Below, piece after piece: positions 1-7,141 of a stretch of 29,230 bases of DNA. This DNA is from JBCCFX01 sp039029515 (GTDB taxonomy: Bacteria; Planctomycetota; Phycisphaerae; Phycisphaerales; SM1A02), in NCBI GenBank assembly GCA_039029515.1, contig JBCCFX010000020.1, positions 1 to 29,230 of the forward strand, written 5' to 3'. Below the pieces are notes generated by a model, which saw only the letters and a program-made list of their open reading frames with translations, was not told where the DNA came from and did no database searches. The position numbers and the translations under genes were made by a program. The stretch's first letter is position 1, and every line of letters starts with the position of its first letter.

Positions 1-729
1 GGCGGCCATCGGGTTCGAACGGCCGACCGGGATGACGTTGGCATCGATCCACTCGCGCACGGTATCCGCTTGTCCAGCGCCGCCGGTGCGCAGGCGAGCC
101 GTTGGCGGGACGACAATCGCATCGTTCTTCTGGAAGAAAACCACGCCGAAGCTCTGTTCTTCCGAGAGTCCGCGCAGCGAGCGCGTGAGTTCATCGAGCA
201 CGATGGGGAACGATCGGATCATGGAGCCGGACGCATCGATGACGTACACCACGCGTCGAGCGTTCGAGGCCGTAAGACCGACGAACGTTGCGCCGGCAGG
301 CGTGGGATCGAGCGTGAACGGCGCGGGCGCGGAGCCGGACGAAGCCGATGAGATGAGCGGGACCGGATCGACGTCGAGTTGGTCCTGCATCGCATCGACC
401 AGGTCATCCAGGGATTCGATGTTCACCGCATCCTGTGACGGGAGCGACTCGGTCTCCAGCGGATCGAGCGGCATGGCCTGCACCGGCGTGTAGGTGATTG
501 CATCGAAGTCCGCGATGACGAGCGTGCTGTCATCATCCGACGTAAGCCAGGCGACGGTCCAGGTGACGAAGAAGCCCATCACGATCAGGACGGCGTGAAT
601 CGCGATCGACAGCACCCACGGCAGAATTCGTTTGACGCGCTGATCACCCACGAGCATGACATCAGAGACGTCAGTCGCATCATCAGTGGTCGTCGTTTCG
701 GCGGAAGATCGGGACACATCCGCTGCCAT
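1..729 (-). CDS. membrane-anchored von Willebrand factor A (vWA) domain protein, 3' end outside the window
   Basis: The frame is open from the ATG at 729 to the window edge (243 codons), so the C-terminus is missing. Residues about 1-32 are hydrophilic, about 36-60 form one membrane segment, and an Asp/Ser/Pro-rich linker leads to a vWA domain starting near residue 155. Its first strand ends in VIDASGSM, the DxSxS metal-ion-dependent adhesion site, and the following segment (SFGVVFFQ) is typical of a vWA core strand. A single N-terminal anchor would place the vWA domain outside the cytoplasmic membrane, a layout seen in planctomycete vWA proteins and in BatA/B-like proteins. GGAGAG at 735-740 is a good ribosome binding site for this ATG. 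The partner and function are unknown. The next gene upstream on the same strand ends 116 bp away, so co-transcription is possible. Confidence 0.85.
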   Translation of the reverse strand, partial: MAADVSRSSAETTTTDDATDVSDVMLVGDQRVKRILPWVLSIAIHAVLIVMGFFVTWTVAWLTSDDDSTLVIADFDAITYTPVQAMPLDPLETESLPSQDAVNIESLDDLVDAMQDQLDVDPVPLISSASSGSAPAPFTLDPTPAGATFVGLTASNARRVVYVIDASGSMIRSFPIVLDELTRSLRGLSEEQSFGVVFFQKNDAIVVPPTARLRTGGAGQADTVREWIDANVIPVGRSNPMAA

Positions 730-845
730 CGGAACTCTCCGCGGGTCGGCTTGAGGCGAGGCTGCATAAACATAAACAGGATAGGTCACTGGCGGTCAAC
801 GGCGCTGCGTGCTGGCCGGCGGACCCGCAGGACATCGACCGAACG

Positions 846-1601
846 TCAGTCCCGCATGATTCGAAGTTCATCGCGAAGAATCGCGGCCAGTTCGTAGTTT
901 TCCGCGTCGATGGCCGCTCGAAGGCGTTCAATCAGCTCTGCCCGGGGGCTCATAGGGAGTTTCGGGACCAGTGCATCGCGCATGCCGCGGAGCAGTTGCA
1001 CCTCGTTGAGTTGCTCGAACTCGCCGGGCGGCCGATGCTCGTCATACACCGCTCGCAGGTCATTCAGGCCACGGTCGATCATGTCGAGTGCGCGGCGGGC
1101 ATCATTGTTGGCGACCGCGAGTTCCGCTTCGGCTCGGGTGCGGGTCATGATGACGCCCGGGCGAAACTGTTCGAGCATCATCCGATCACGTGGATCGGCG
1201 GCGTAGTCGCGGCAGAAATCGAACATCGCGATGCTCTCAGTCGTGTCTCTGATCACCAGCGCGTATTCCTGGAGTGCGAACAGCGCAACATAGCGGTGGT
1301 ACAGCTGGACGGCTTCTTCTCGGAGGGCACGGCATTCATCCGGCGACAGGACGAACCCGGCGGAGGCACCAACATCGCGAACGTAGACCTCATGTCGCTG
1401 CTGATGGTGCCGAAACAGCGATTCTGCCCCATGAGGACGCTGTCCATCGGGTCGGCCATCGCGTTCGAGCTGGAGCACGCCGAGATCGATTCGCACCTGA
1501 AGCTTCGGTCGACTGTCGTCGCCATCGATCAGGCGGGCGTTGACGCGTCCGGATTCGTGCGGCCAGGCTTCGAGGAACGCGGTGAGGTCGTCGGTGGGCA
1601 T
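846..1601 (-). CDS. protein with C-terminal UVR (UvrB/UvrC) motif, function unknown
   Basis: A 251-residue soluble protein. The last ~35 residues (RAELIERLRAAIDAENYELA and onward to the end) match the UVR helical-hairpin motif, found in UvrB, UvrC, McsA and ClpC, where it mediates protein-protein contact. The rest has no domain I recognise; it is charged, has no signal peptide or membrane segment, and becomes helical after residue 90. The only cysteines are scattered, so the zinc-finger pattern of McsA is absent. I prefer the ATG at 1601; a TTG at 1610 in the same frame adds three residues and cannot be excluded, because neither has a convincing ribosome binding site. It is divergent from the sigma factor gene. 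A regulatory or adaptor role is inference from the UVR motif only. Confidence 0.75.
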   Translation of the reverse strand: MPTDDLTAFLEAWPHESGRVNARLIDGDDSRPKLQVRIDLGVLQLERDGRPDGQRPHGAESLFRHHQQRHEVYVRDVGASAGFVLSPDECRALREEAVQLYHRYVALFALQEYALVIRDTTESIAMFDFCRDYAADPRDRMMLEQFRPGVIMTRTRAEAELAVANNDARRALDMIDRGLNDLRAVYDEHRPPGEFEQLNEVQLLRGMRDALVPKLPMSPRAELIERLRAAIDAENYELAAILRDELRIMRD

Positions 1602-1936
1602 GATGATCAATTCTACCGGACCGGACGGTTGTATCGCCGCAGCACGCGGCAGACCGGGACGGTCGGCTCAAGGTTGGGATCAGAACAGTCGAAGGCAGCG
1701 TATAGAAGGAAGACGAGGGCGGCACAGGCGGTCCTCGGTACGTCCGAGAAACTTCGATTGTTTCGAGTGAATCGAGGCGGTAGCATACGGTTGGGAGGAG
1801 CGGGCGGCATCGGCCGACCCACTCGTGAATCATCGAGGCATACGCCACGAGGTTCATCGGGACACCAGCCAGTGATGTGTCTCGTTGGCCGGCCAGGGCG
1901 TGAACAACGCCGATCGCGCCGGGGTGAAGGAACGGT
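1602..1936. other. 335-bp intergenic region between divergent genes
   Basis: No supported gene lies here. Short reading frames run through both strands, but they lack ribosome binding sites and recognisable protein. The stretch must hold the start signals of the sigma factor gene (plus) and probably of the UVR-motif gene (minus). The best plus-strand promoter match is listed separately. Confidence 0.5.
1758..1786 (+). promoter_or_regulatory. candidate sigma-70 promoter for the sigma factor gene
   Basis: TTGTTT (1758-1763) and TAGCAT (1781-1786) are separated by exactly 17 bp. This would give a leader of about 140 nt ahead of the ATG at 1937. The call rests on consensus matching alone; matches of this quality also occur by chance. 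Confidence 0.3.
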
Positions 1937-2842
1937 ATGGGGCGAGCGCCGCTGCAATCCGATCTTCAGTTGTATCTGAAGCAGATCAACGAAGTCGACC
2001 TGTTGACGCCGGACGAGGAGAAGTTCCTCGGGTGGCGAATCATCAACGACAGTGATCAGGAAGCCAAGCAGATCATGATCAAGGCGAACCTGCGCCTTGT
2101 CGTGTCGATCAGCAAGAATTACGTGCGCCGTGGCCTGCCGCTTTCGGACCTGATCGAAGAAGGCAACATCGGTCTCATTCGCGCCGTGGAAGGTTTCGAT
2201 CCTGCACAGGGCGCGCGGTTCTCGACCTACGCATCATGGTGGATCAAGCAGGCGATCAAGCGCACGCTCATTAACGCCGTGCAGCCGATCCATATCCCTG
2301 CGTACATGGTTGAACTCATTGCCCGCTGGAAGCAGACGCATCGCACGCTCGAGGATGAACTCGGTCGTCCGCCGATCGCGTCGGAACTCGCGGCGGCGAT
2401 GAACGTCTCGCCGAAGAAGCTTCAGATCATTCGTCGCGCCATGAAGGCCGCAAATTCGTCCTCACAACCAATCGGTGAAGACGGTGAACCGGCGGACTTT
2501 GCAGATCTCTTCGAAGATCACCGATGTGAACCGCCCGAGGATTCGATCGCGCAGACTGAGGAGTTCCAGACGATCCTGAAGCTTCTCGATTCCATCGATG
2601 AGCGTGATGCGCGGGTGCTCAAGCTGCGTTTCGGCCTTGAAGGTCAGGAACCGCTCACGCTCAAGCAGATCGGCGAGGAAGTCGGCCTGACCCGCGAACG
2701 CGTCCGTCAGATCGAAGTGGAAGCACTGCGAAAACTGGAAGCGCAGCTCCGCGATGACAAGCCGAGCCGATTCTTCCGTGAGAACCGGACGACGCCGGAT
2801 CCCGATCACTCACGAGGCGGTCGTCGCGCGAAAGCGGGCTGA
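1937..2842 (+). CDS. RNA polymerase sigma factor, RpoD/SigA family (short form without region 1.1)
   Basis: A 301-residue sigma-70 protein that directs core RNA polymerase to promoters. Region 1.2 is at about 6-30 (LQLYLKQINEVDLLTPDEE). Region 2 is at about 45-115, with the near-invariant core DLIEEGNIGL and FSTYASWWIKQAI. Region 3 is at about 125-200, and region 4 at about 215-270 ends in a helix-turn-helix (LTLKQIGEEVGLTRERVRQI). Region 1.1 is missing, as in group 2 sigma factors and in some short primary ones, so I cannot tell whether this is the housekeeping factor; no symbol is given. The tail after 275 is basic and disordered. GAAGGA at 1926-1931 is the ribosome binding site. A weak hairpin terminator follows, and the M61 peptidase gene begins 78 bp downstream with its own strong site. 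Confidence 0.95.
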   Translation: MGRAPLQSDLQLYLKQINEVDLLTPDEEKFLGWRIINDSDQEAKQIMIKANLRLVVSISKNYVRRGLPLSDLIEEGNIGLIRAVEGFDPAQGARFSTYASWWIKQAIKRTLINAVQPIHIPAYMVELIARWKQTHRTLEDELGRPPIASELAAAMNVSPKKLQIIRRAMKAANSSSQPIGEDGEPADFADLFEDHRCEPPEDSIAQTEEFQTILKLLDSIDERDARVLKLRFGLEGQEPLTLKQIGEEVGLTRERVRQIEVEALRKLEAQLRDDKPSRFFRENRTTPDPDHSRGGRRAKAG

Positions 2843-2854
2843 TTCCGCATCACG

Positions 2855-2877
2855 ACCGCTTCGGCGCGGTACCTTTT
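2855..2877 (+). terminator. weak intrinsic terminator candidate after the sigma factor gene
   Basis: A five-base-pair stem (ACCGC 2855-2859 with GCGGT 2866-2870) with a six-base loop TTCGGC is followed by ACCTTTTC. It begins 13 bp after the stop codon. The stem is short and the T tract has only four bases, so read-through into the peptidase gene is likely. Confidence 0.35.
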
Positions 2878-2920
2878 CACAATACAGAGCCCGATTGATC
2901 CGTCACGGAGGAGTTCTCGT

Positions 2921-4777
2921 ATGCGCCGACTGATGTCCGCATTCTTCATGATGAGTTGTCTCGTTGCGGTCAGTGCGCCTTCGCGTGCATCCGTGGATTA
3001 CGTCATCATGATTGATCCGCCGAAGCAGATGCTGAACGTCGACATGGTCATCTCGGATGTCAATGGCAGCGCTGTCGATGTCATGCTGCCGACGTGGCGA
3101 CCAGGCCGATACGAGATTCTCGACATGGCCGGCGGCGTCGAGAACGTTCGAGCGGAAGACGGCGGTCGAAACCCGCTCCCGATTCGCAAGATCTCCAAGA
3201 GCTCGTGGCGTGTGACGACCAATGGCGCTTCGCAGGTCACCGTGTCGTACGACGTCTGGGCCAATGACATCGCGACGCGTACCCGGCACGTTGACGACAC
3301 GCATGCGTTCATCTCGCCGTCATCCGTACTGATGTATGTTGAAGCGCATCGCGATTCGCCGAGTGACATCGATCTCATCAAGCCGGCGGAATGGACCGTG
3401 GCAACCGGGCTCGAACCGGTTGCGGGCATGACGAGTTCGTTCACCGCGCCGAACTACGATGTGCTCGTGGATTCACCGATCGAAGTCGGTGTGCACGATG
3501 TGCTTCGGTTCGATGTTGATGCGGTGCCGCACGAGATCGTGATATGGGGCGATGCTGACTACGACGGTAAGCAGTTGGTCGAAGATTTTACGGCGATCGT
3601 TGAGCATCAGAGGTCGATTTTCGGAGCGTTCCCGTACTCGCGGTATGTCTTCATGATTCACGTCGACGGCGGTGGTGGTGGTGGCACTGAACATCTGAAC
3701 TCGACGATCATGCAGGTTCGACGTTCATCGCTCGAAGATGACAGTGCGTACACGCGGTTTCTCGGCCTCGTGTCGCACGAGTTCTTTCATACGTGGAACG
3801 TCAAGCAGCTTCGTCCAGCATGCATTCATCCGTATGACTACCAGCAGGAGAATGTCTGCGAGCTGTTCTGGGTCGCGGAAGGCACGACCAGCTACTACGA
3901 CGACTTGACGCTGGCTCGAACGGGATTGATCACGCCCGACCGATACCTCGGCATGTTGAGCAGTAGTATCGATCGACTTCGTCGCCGCCCCGGCCGCAAG
4001 GTGCAGAGCCTTGAAATGTCATCATTTGACGCGTGGGTGAAGTTCAATCGGCGCTCTGCGCACAGTGTGAACTCGACCGTGAGTTTCTACAGCAAAGGTG
4101 CGCTGGTCAGCCTGCTCATGGATGCGCATCTCAGAGCCGCAACCGACAATACGGTCACGATGGATGACCTCATGCGCGTCATGTACGAGCGGTTTCCGTT
4201 GAGCGGTCCCGGATTCACCACCGACGATCTGCTCGTGACGGCTCGAGAGTTGTCCGGCCGTGACTTCACGACTTTCCACCGGCAGTACATTGCAGGTACG
4301 GATGATCTCGACTTCGACAGCATCATCGGCACGCTCGGCCTTGAGGTCGTCTTCGATCCGAGCGATGAAGACTGGGATTCCGATGACATGCCGAGACGCG
4401 CATATCTGGGACTCGATCTCGGGAGCGATGGCGGCCGTACGACCGTGCGCGCGGTGCGCACAGACGGCCCGGCGTCGGCAGCGGGCGTCATGCCGGGCGA
4501 TGAGGTGCTCGCAATGGACGGTCGTCGCCTCACGTCGGGTGGGTTGTCCGATCGCCTCGACGGTTGTTCGCCGGGACAGACGGTCGAACTCGTGCTCTTC
4601 CGACGTGACCGCCTGATCACCATGGAGCTGGACCTTGGCAGCGAGCCCGATGGTTCGTGGGTCGTGCAGCGCATGGATGATCCATCGGAAGCGCAGATCA
4701 TCAACTACGAAGATTGGATGCGCCAGGACTGGCCACGCGACGATGGTGACGAAGACACGTCAGGCGCCGCGGAGTAA
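2921..4777 (+). CDS. exported M61-family (glycyl aminopeptidase-like) metallopeptidase with C-terminal PDZ domain
   Basis: A 618-residue zinc peptidase. Residues 1-23 form a Sec signal peptide (MRRLMSAFFMMSCLVAVSAP, cleavage near SRAS), so the enzyme acts in the periplasm or beyond. An M61 N-terminal beta domain covers about 25-200. The catalytic domain carries the zinc motif HEFFH at 286-290, with the glutamate of VAEGTTSYYDD (E320) as the likely third ligand, and the glycine-rich segment before TEHLNS that marks the family. A PDZ domain lies at about 485-560 (GPASAAGVMPGDEVLAMDG), followed by an acidic tail. Domain order and length match other bacterial M61 proteins, whose known members remove N-terminal glycine or alanine; the substrate here is unknown. 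The ribosome binding site GGAGGAG (2907-2913) fixes the start. The gene converges on gcvT with a 17-bp gap. Confidence 0.92.
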   Translation: MRRLMSAFFMMSCLVAVSAPSRASVDYVIMIDPPKQMLNVDMVISDVNGSAVDVMLPTWRPGRYEILDMAGGVENVRAEDGGRNPLPIRKISKSSWRVTTNGASQVTVSYDVWANDIATRTRHVDDTHAFISPSSVLMYVEAHRDSPSDIDLIKPAEWTVATGLEPVAGMTSSFTAPNYDVLVDSPIEVGVHDVLRFDVDAVPHEIVIWGDADYDGKQLVEDFTAIVEHQRSIFGAFPYSRYVFMIHVDGGGGGGTEHLNSTIMQVRRSSLEDDSAYTRFLGLVSHEFFHTWNVKQLRPACIHPYDYQQENVCELFWVAEGTTSYYDDLTLARTGLITPDRYLGMLSSSIDRLRRRPGRKVQSLEMSSFDAWVKFNRRSAHSVNSTVSFYSKGALVSLLMDAHLRAATDNTVTMDDLMRVMYERFPLSGPGFTTDDLLVTARELSGRDFTTFHRQYIAGTDDLDFDSIIGTLGLEVVFDPSDEDWDSDDMPRRAYLGLDLGSDGGRTTVRAVRTDGPASAAGVMPGDEVLAMDGRRLTSGGLSDRLDGCSPGQTVELVLFRRDRLITMELDLGSEPDGSWVVQRMDDPSEAQIINYEDWMRQDWPRDDGDEDTSGAAE

Positions 4778-4794
4778 CACCGCCGCGATGTGCA

Positions 4795-5913
4795 TCAAGC
4801 AGTGAACGGAAGTGTCGTGACCGTCGCGGGAATCTGCTGTCGACCGAGATCGACCTCCACGGTCGTGCCGGGATCGGCATTGGCGGCATCGACGTAGGCC
4901 ATGGCGATCGACGTGCCGAGCGTCGGGCTCAGGCAACCGCTTGTCACCTCGCCGACAATTGTGCCGTTGATCACGACATCCATGTGCTGTCGAGCGGCGC
5001 GACGACCTTCCAGCACCAGTCCGACAAGTCGACGCGCGGTGCCTTCGGTGTGGAGTCGATCAATCACGTCCTGCCCGATGAACCGGCCGATCTCCGGATT
5101 GTCGTCGCCCTTATTGAACTTGATCGCGAACCCGAGGTTGGCAGAGACGGGATCGATCTCTTCGGTGATCTCATGGCCGTACAATGCCATGCCGGCTTCG
5201 AGGCGAAGCGAATCGCGAGCGCCGAGCCCGGCTGGTTTGATCGCAGCATCATCGCCGCTGCCGACGTTCTTCATCAGCATGTCGACGGCTTTGTTCGCGA
5301 ACTTTCCGGGCAGGATGATCTCCACGCCGTCTTCGCCGGTGTAGCCGGTGCGCGAAATCATGACCTTGGCGATGAGCAGGTTCTTCACGGTGAACCGATA
5401 GCGTTTGAGCGTCGGGATCTCGCTGGAGAAATTGCTGATGAGCTCCATCACCTTCGGGCCCTGCACCGCGACCATGCCGGTGGATTCGGTCTCGTCGGTG
5501 AACTTGAACACATGATCGCCGCGCACATCCGCGAAGTGGTCGATGAGTTTGAGGCGGTTCGAAGCGTTGCAGACCATCATGTACTCGGATTCACCGAGTC
5601 GGTACACGAGGACATCGTCCTTCACGCCGCCGTCTTCGTTACACACCATCGAGTATCGCGCCTGGCCGTCGGACATGCCGAAGATCTGTCGCGTACAGAC
5701 GAAGTCGAGAAAGCGGCGTGCGTCGCGACCTTTGAAACGGAAGCGACCCATATGGGAGACATCGAACAGTGAGCCGGAGTTCCGGGTCTGATGATGTTCA
5801 TCAATGATCGACCCGTAATGCAACGGCATCGACCAGCCGGCGAAGTCCACCATCTTGCCGCCATGGTTGACGTGGACATCGTGAAATGGGGTCTGCAACA
5901 GGGTCGTGGTCAT
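4795..5913 (-). CDS. gcvT: aminomethyltransferase, glycine cleavage system T protein
   Basis: A 372-residue T protein. It transfers the aminomethyl-derived one-carbon unit from lipoylated H protein to tetrahydrofolate, releasing ammonia, in the cytoplasm. The N-terminus has the family signature (LLQTPFHDVHVNHGGKMVDFAGWSMPL, partly), then GSLFDVSHMGRF with the HMG folate-pocket region. TGYTGEDGVEI and GLGARDSLRLEAGMALYGHE follow in the expected places, and the C-terminal barrel ends with the GEVTSGCLSPTLG motif. Length and motifs are those of genuine GcvT rather than YgfZ-like relatives. It lies 66 bp downstream of lpxD on the same strand and could be co-transcribed with it. Genes for the H, P and L proteins are not in the window. 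GGAG lies about 11 bases upstream of the ATG. Confidence 0.95.
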   Translation of the reverse strand: MTTTLLQTPFHDVHVNHGGKMVDFAGWSMPLHYGSIIDEHHQTRNSGSLFDVSHMGRFRFKGRDARRFLDFVCTRQIFGMSDGQARYSMVCNEDGGVKDDVLVYRLGESEYMMVCNASNRLKLIDHFADVRGDHVFKFTDETESTGMVAVQGPKVMELISNFSSEIPTLKRYRFTVKNLLIAKVMISRTGYTGEDGVEIILPGKFANKAVDMLMKNVGSGDDAAIKPAGLGARDSLRLEAGMALYGHEITEEIDPVSANLGFAIKFNKGDDNPEIGRFIGQDVIDRLHTEGTARRLVGLVLEGRRAARQHMDVVINGTIVGEVTSGCLSPTLGTSIAMAYVDAANADPGTTVEVDLGRQQIPATVTTLPFTA

Positions 5914-5979
5914 AACTGGGGCTCCGTCATCGAGGCCACAGTCTAGGCACTTCCTCGGTTCTGTCGCGACCTCGTTGCG

Positions 5980-7047
5980 TCAGTTCGATGGATCGGCATC
6001 GGAGGCGGATTTCGCCTTTTCGAGTTGGCGTTCCAGGGCGCGGATGCGTCGGCTCATCTCGTAGAGGTGCATGCTCGTCAGCGCGTTCTTCTTGGCGGTC
6101 GTGTAGTCGACCGCGGGCACACCGCCGACGATCTGTCCTGCCTTGATGTCCGACGCGATCGCGGTTCGTCCCATGGCCTGGACGCCATCGCCGATCTTGA
6201 TGTGGCCAGCGACGGCCGCTTGTCCGCCAAGGACCACGTAGTCGCCGACCGTGACCGAGCCCGAGATACCGACCAGCGAGACGAACAGGCAGTGCTTGCC
6301 GACCGTCGTTCCATGACCGATGGAGATGAGATCCGCCATTTTGGTGCCGGCACCAATGCGCGTCTCGCCCATGGCAGCCCGTTCAATCGCGCAGCCGCCG
6401 CCGATTTCGACATCGTCTTCGATCACGGTGATGCCGGTCTGCGGAATCTTGTGATGAGCGCCGGCGTGGGTGGCGAATCCGAATCCATCCTGTCCGATCA
6501 CTGAGGACGAATGAATGATGACCCGATCGCCGACGAGGCAGCGATCGTAGATCGACACGTTGGCGTACAACAGGCAGTCTTCACCGACTTTGGCGTCGTG
6601 TCCGACAAACGTGCCCGGATACAGAATGGACCGGGCACCGACGGTCGCGCCGGCTTCGACGGTGACAAACGGGTGAATCTTCGCGGTCGGGTCGATCGTT
6701 GCCTCGGGACTGATCGCAGCCTGAGCGCTGATGCCTGGATCCGCAACGTTGATCGGCTCGCGGTGCTTTCGAAATCCGACGAGCTCGATGATGGCATTGC
6801 GGAATGCGAAATATGGATCATCACTGACGAGACATGTCACGTTCGGCGGACACGGGATATCGCGGCCGACAAAGACGCCCGCGGCCTGCGTCCCGGCAAG
6901 AAAACGGTGGTACTTGGCGTTGGCGAGGAACGACACGTCGGACGGGCCAGCGGAATCGATCGGGGCGCAGCCGGTCACGACGACATCTGAATCGCCGACA
7001 ACCGTCGCGTTCACCCGTTCTGCGAGCTCGTGAAGTGTCATCCGCAT
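5980..7047 (-). CDS. lpxD: UDP-3-O-acylglucosamine N-acyltransferase (first of two LpxD paralogues)
   Basis: A 355-residue LpxD-type acyltransferase, the third step of lipid A synthesis, transferring a hydroxyacyl chain from ACP to UDP-3-O-acylglucosamine. An N-terminal uridine-binding domain (about 1-100, with APIDSAGPSDVSFLANAKY) is followed by hexapeptide repeats of a left-handed beta helix (about 105-310) and a helical C-terminus with a coiled-coil look (RIRALERQLEKAKSA). GQDGFGFA at 185-192 is the family motif, and H245 (ISIGHG) and H282 (AGHIKI) align with the catalytic and acyl-binding histidines of the E. coli enzyme. The usual IDRGA loop reads IERAA here. It is divergent from bamA. 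The start at 7047 has no ribosome binding site; an ATG at 7041 is also possible. The paralogue at 11022 is quite different in sequence. Confidence 0.93.
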   Translation of the reverse strand: MRMTLHELAERVNATVVGDSDVVVTGCAPIDSAGPSDVSFLANAKYHRFLAGTQAAGVFVGRDIPCPPNVTCLVSDDPYFAFRNAIIELVGFRKHREPINVADPGISAQAAISPEATIDPTAKIHPFVTVEAGATVGARSILYPGTFVGHDAKVGEDCLLYANVSIYDRCLVGDRVIIHSSSVIGQDGFGFATHAGAHHKIPQTGITVIEDDVEIGGGCAIERAAMGETRIGAGTKMADLISIGHGTTVGKHCLFVSLVGISGSVTVGDYVVLGGQAAVAGHIKIGDGVQAMGRTAIASDIKAGQIVGGVPAVDYTTAKKNALTSMHLYEMSRRIRALERQLEKAKSASDADPSN

Positions 7048-7061
7048 GTGACTGGGGATCG

Positions 7062-7090
7062 ACGGTATCGAGCGATGCGGGTGGGGTCAA
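7062..7090 (-). promoter_or_regulatory. candidate promoter of the first lpxD
   Basis: On the minus strand TTGACC (7090-7085) and TACCGT (7067-7062) are 17 bp apart. The predicted transcript start would lie about 7-8 bases before the ATG at 7047, which has no ribosome binding site. The call rests on consensus matching only. Confidence 0.35.
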
Positions 7091-7101
7091 CGGTCGGTCA
7101 G

Positions 7102-7130
7102 TTGTTCCCGCCCGATCGCGTCGGTATCCT
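7102..7130 (+). promoter_or_regulatory. candidate promoter of bamA
   Basis: TTGTTC (7102-7107) and TATCCT (7125-7130) are separated by 17 bp, back to back with the lpxD promoter candidate. The transcript would begin only about five bases before the ATG at 7142. The same TATCCT hexamer lies just before glmM. Confidence 0.35.
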
Positions 7131-7141
7131 TCCCGTCACGC

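Noticed and set aside
996..1979. 327-residue plus-strand frame across the UVR-motif gene and intergenic region
   Set aside because: Antisense to a gene with a recognisable UVR motif; the translated sequence resembles no family and overlaps the sigma factor start.
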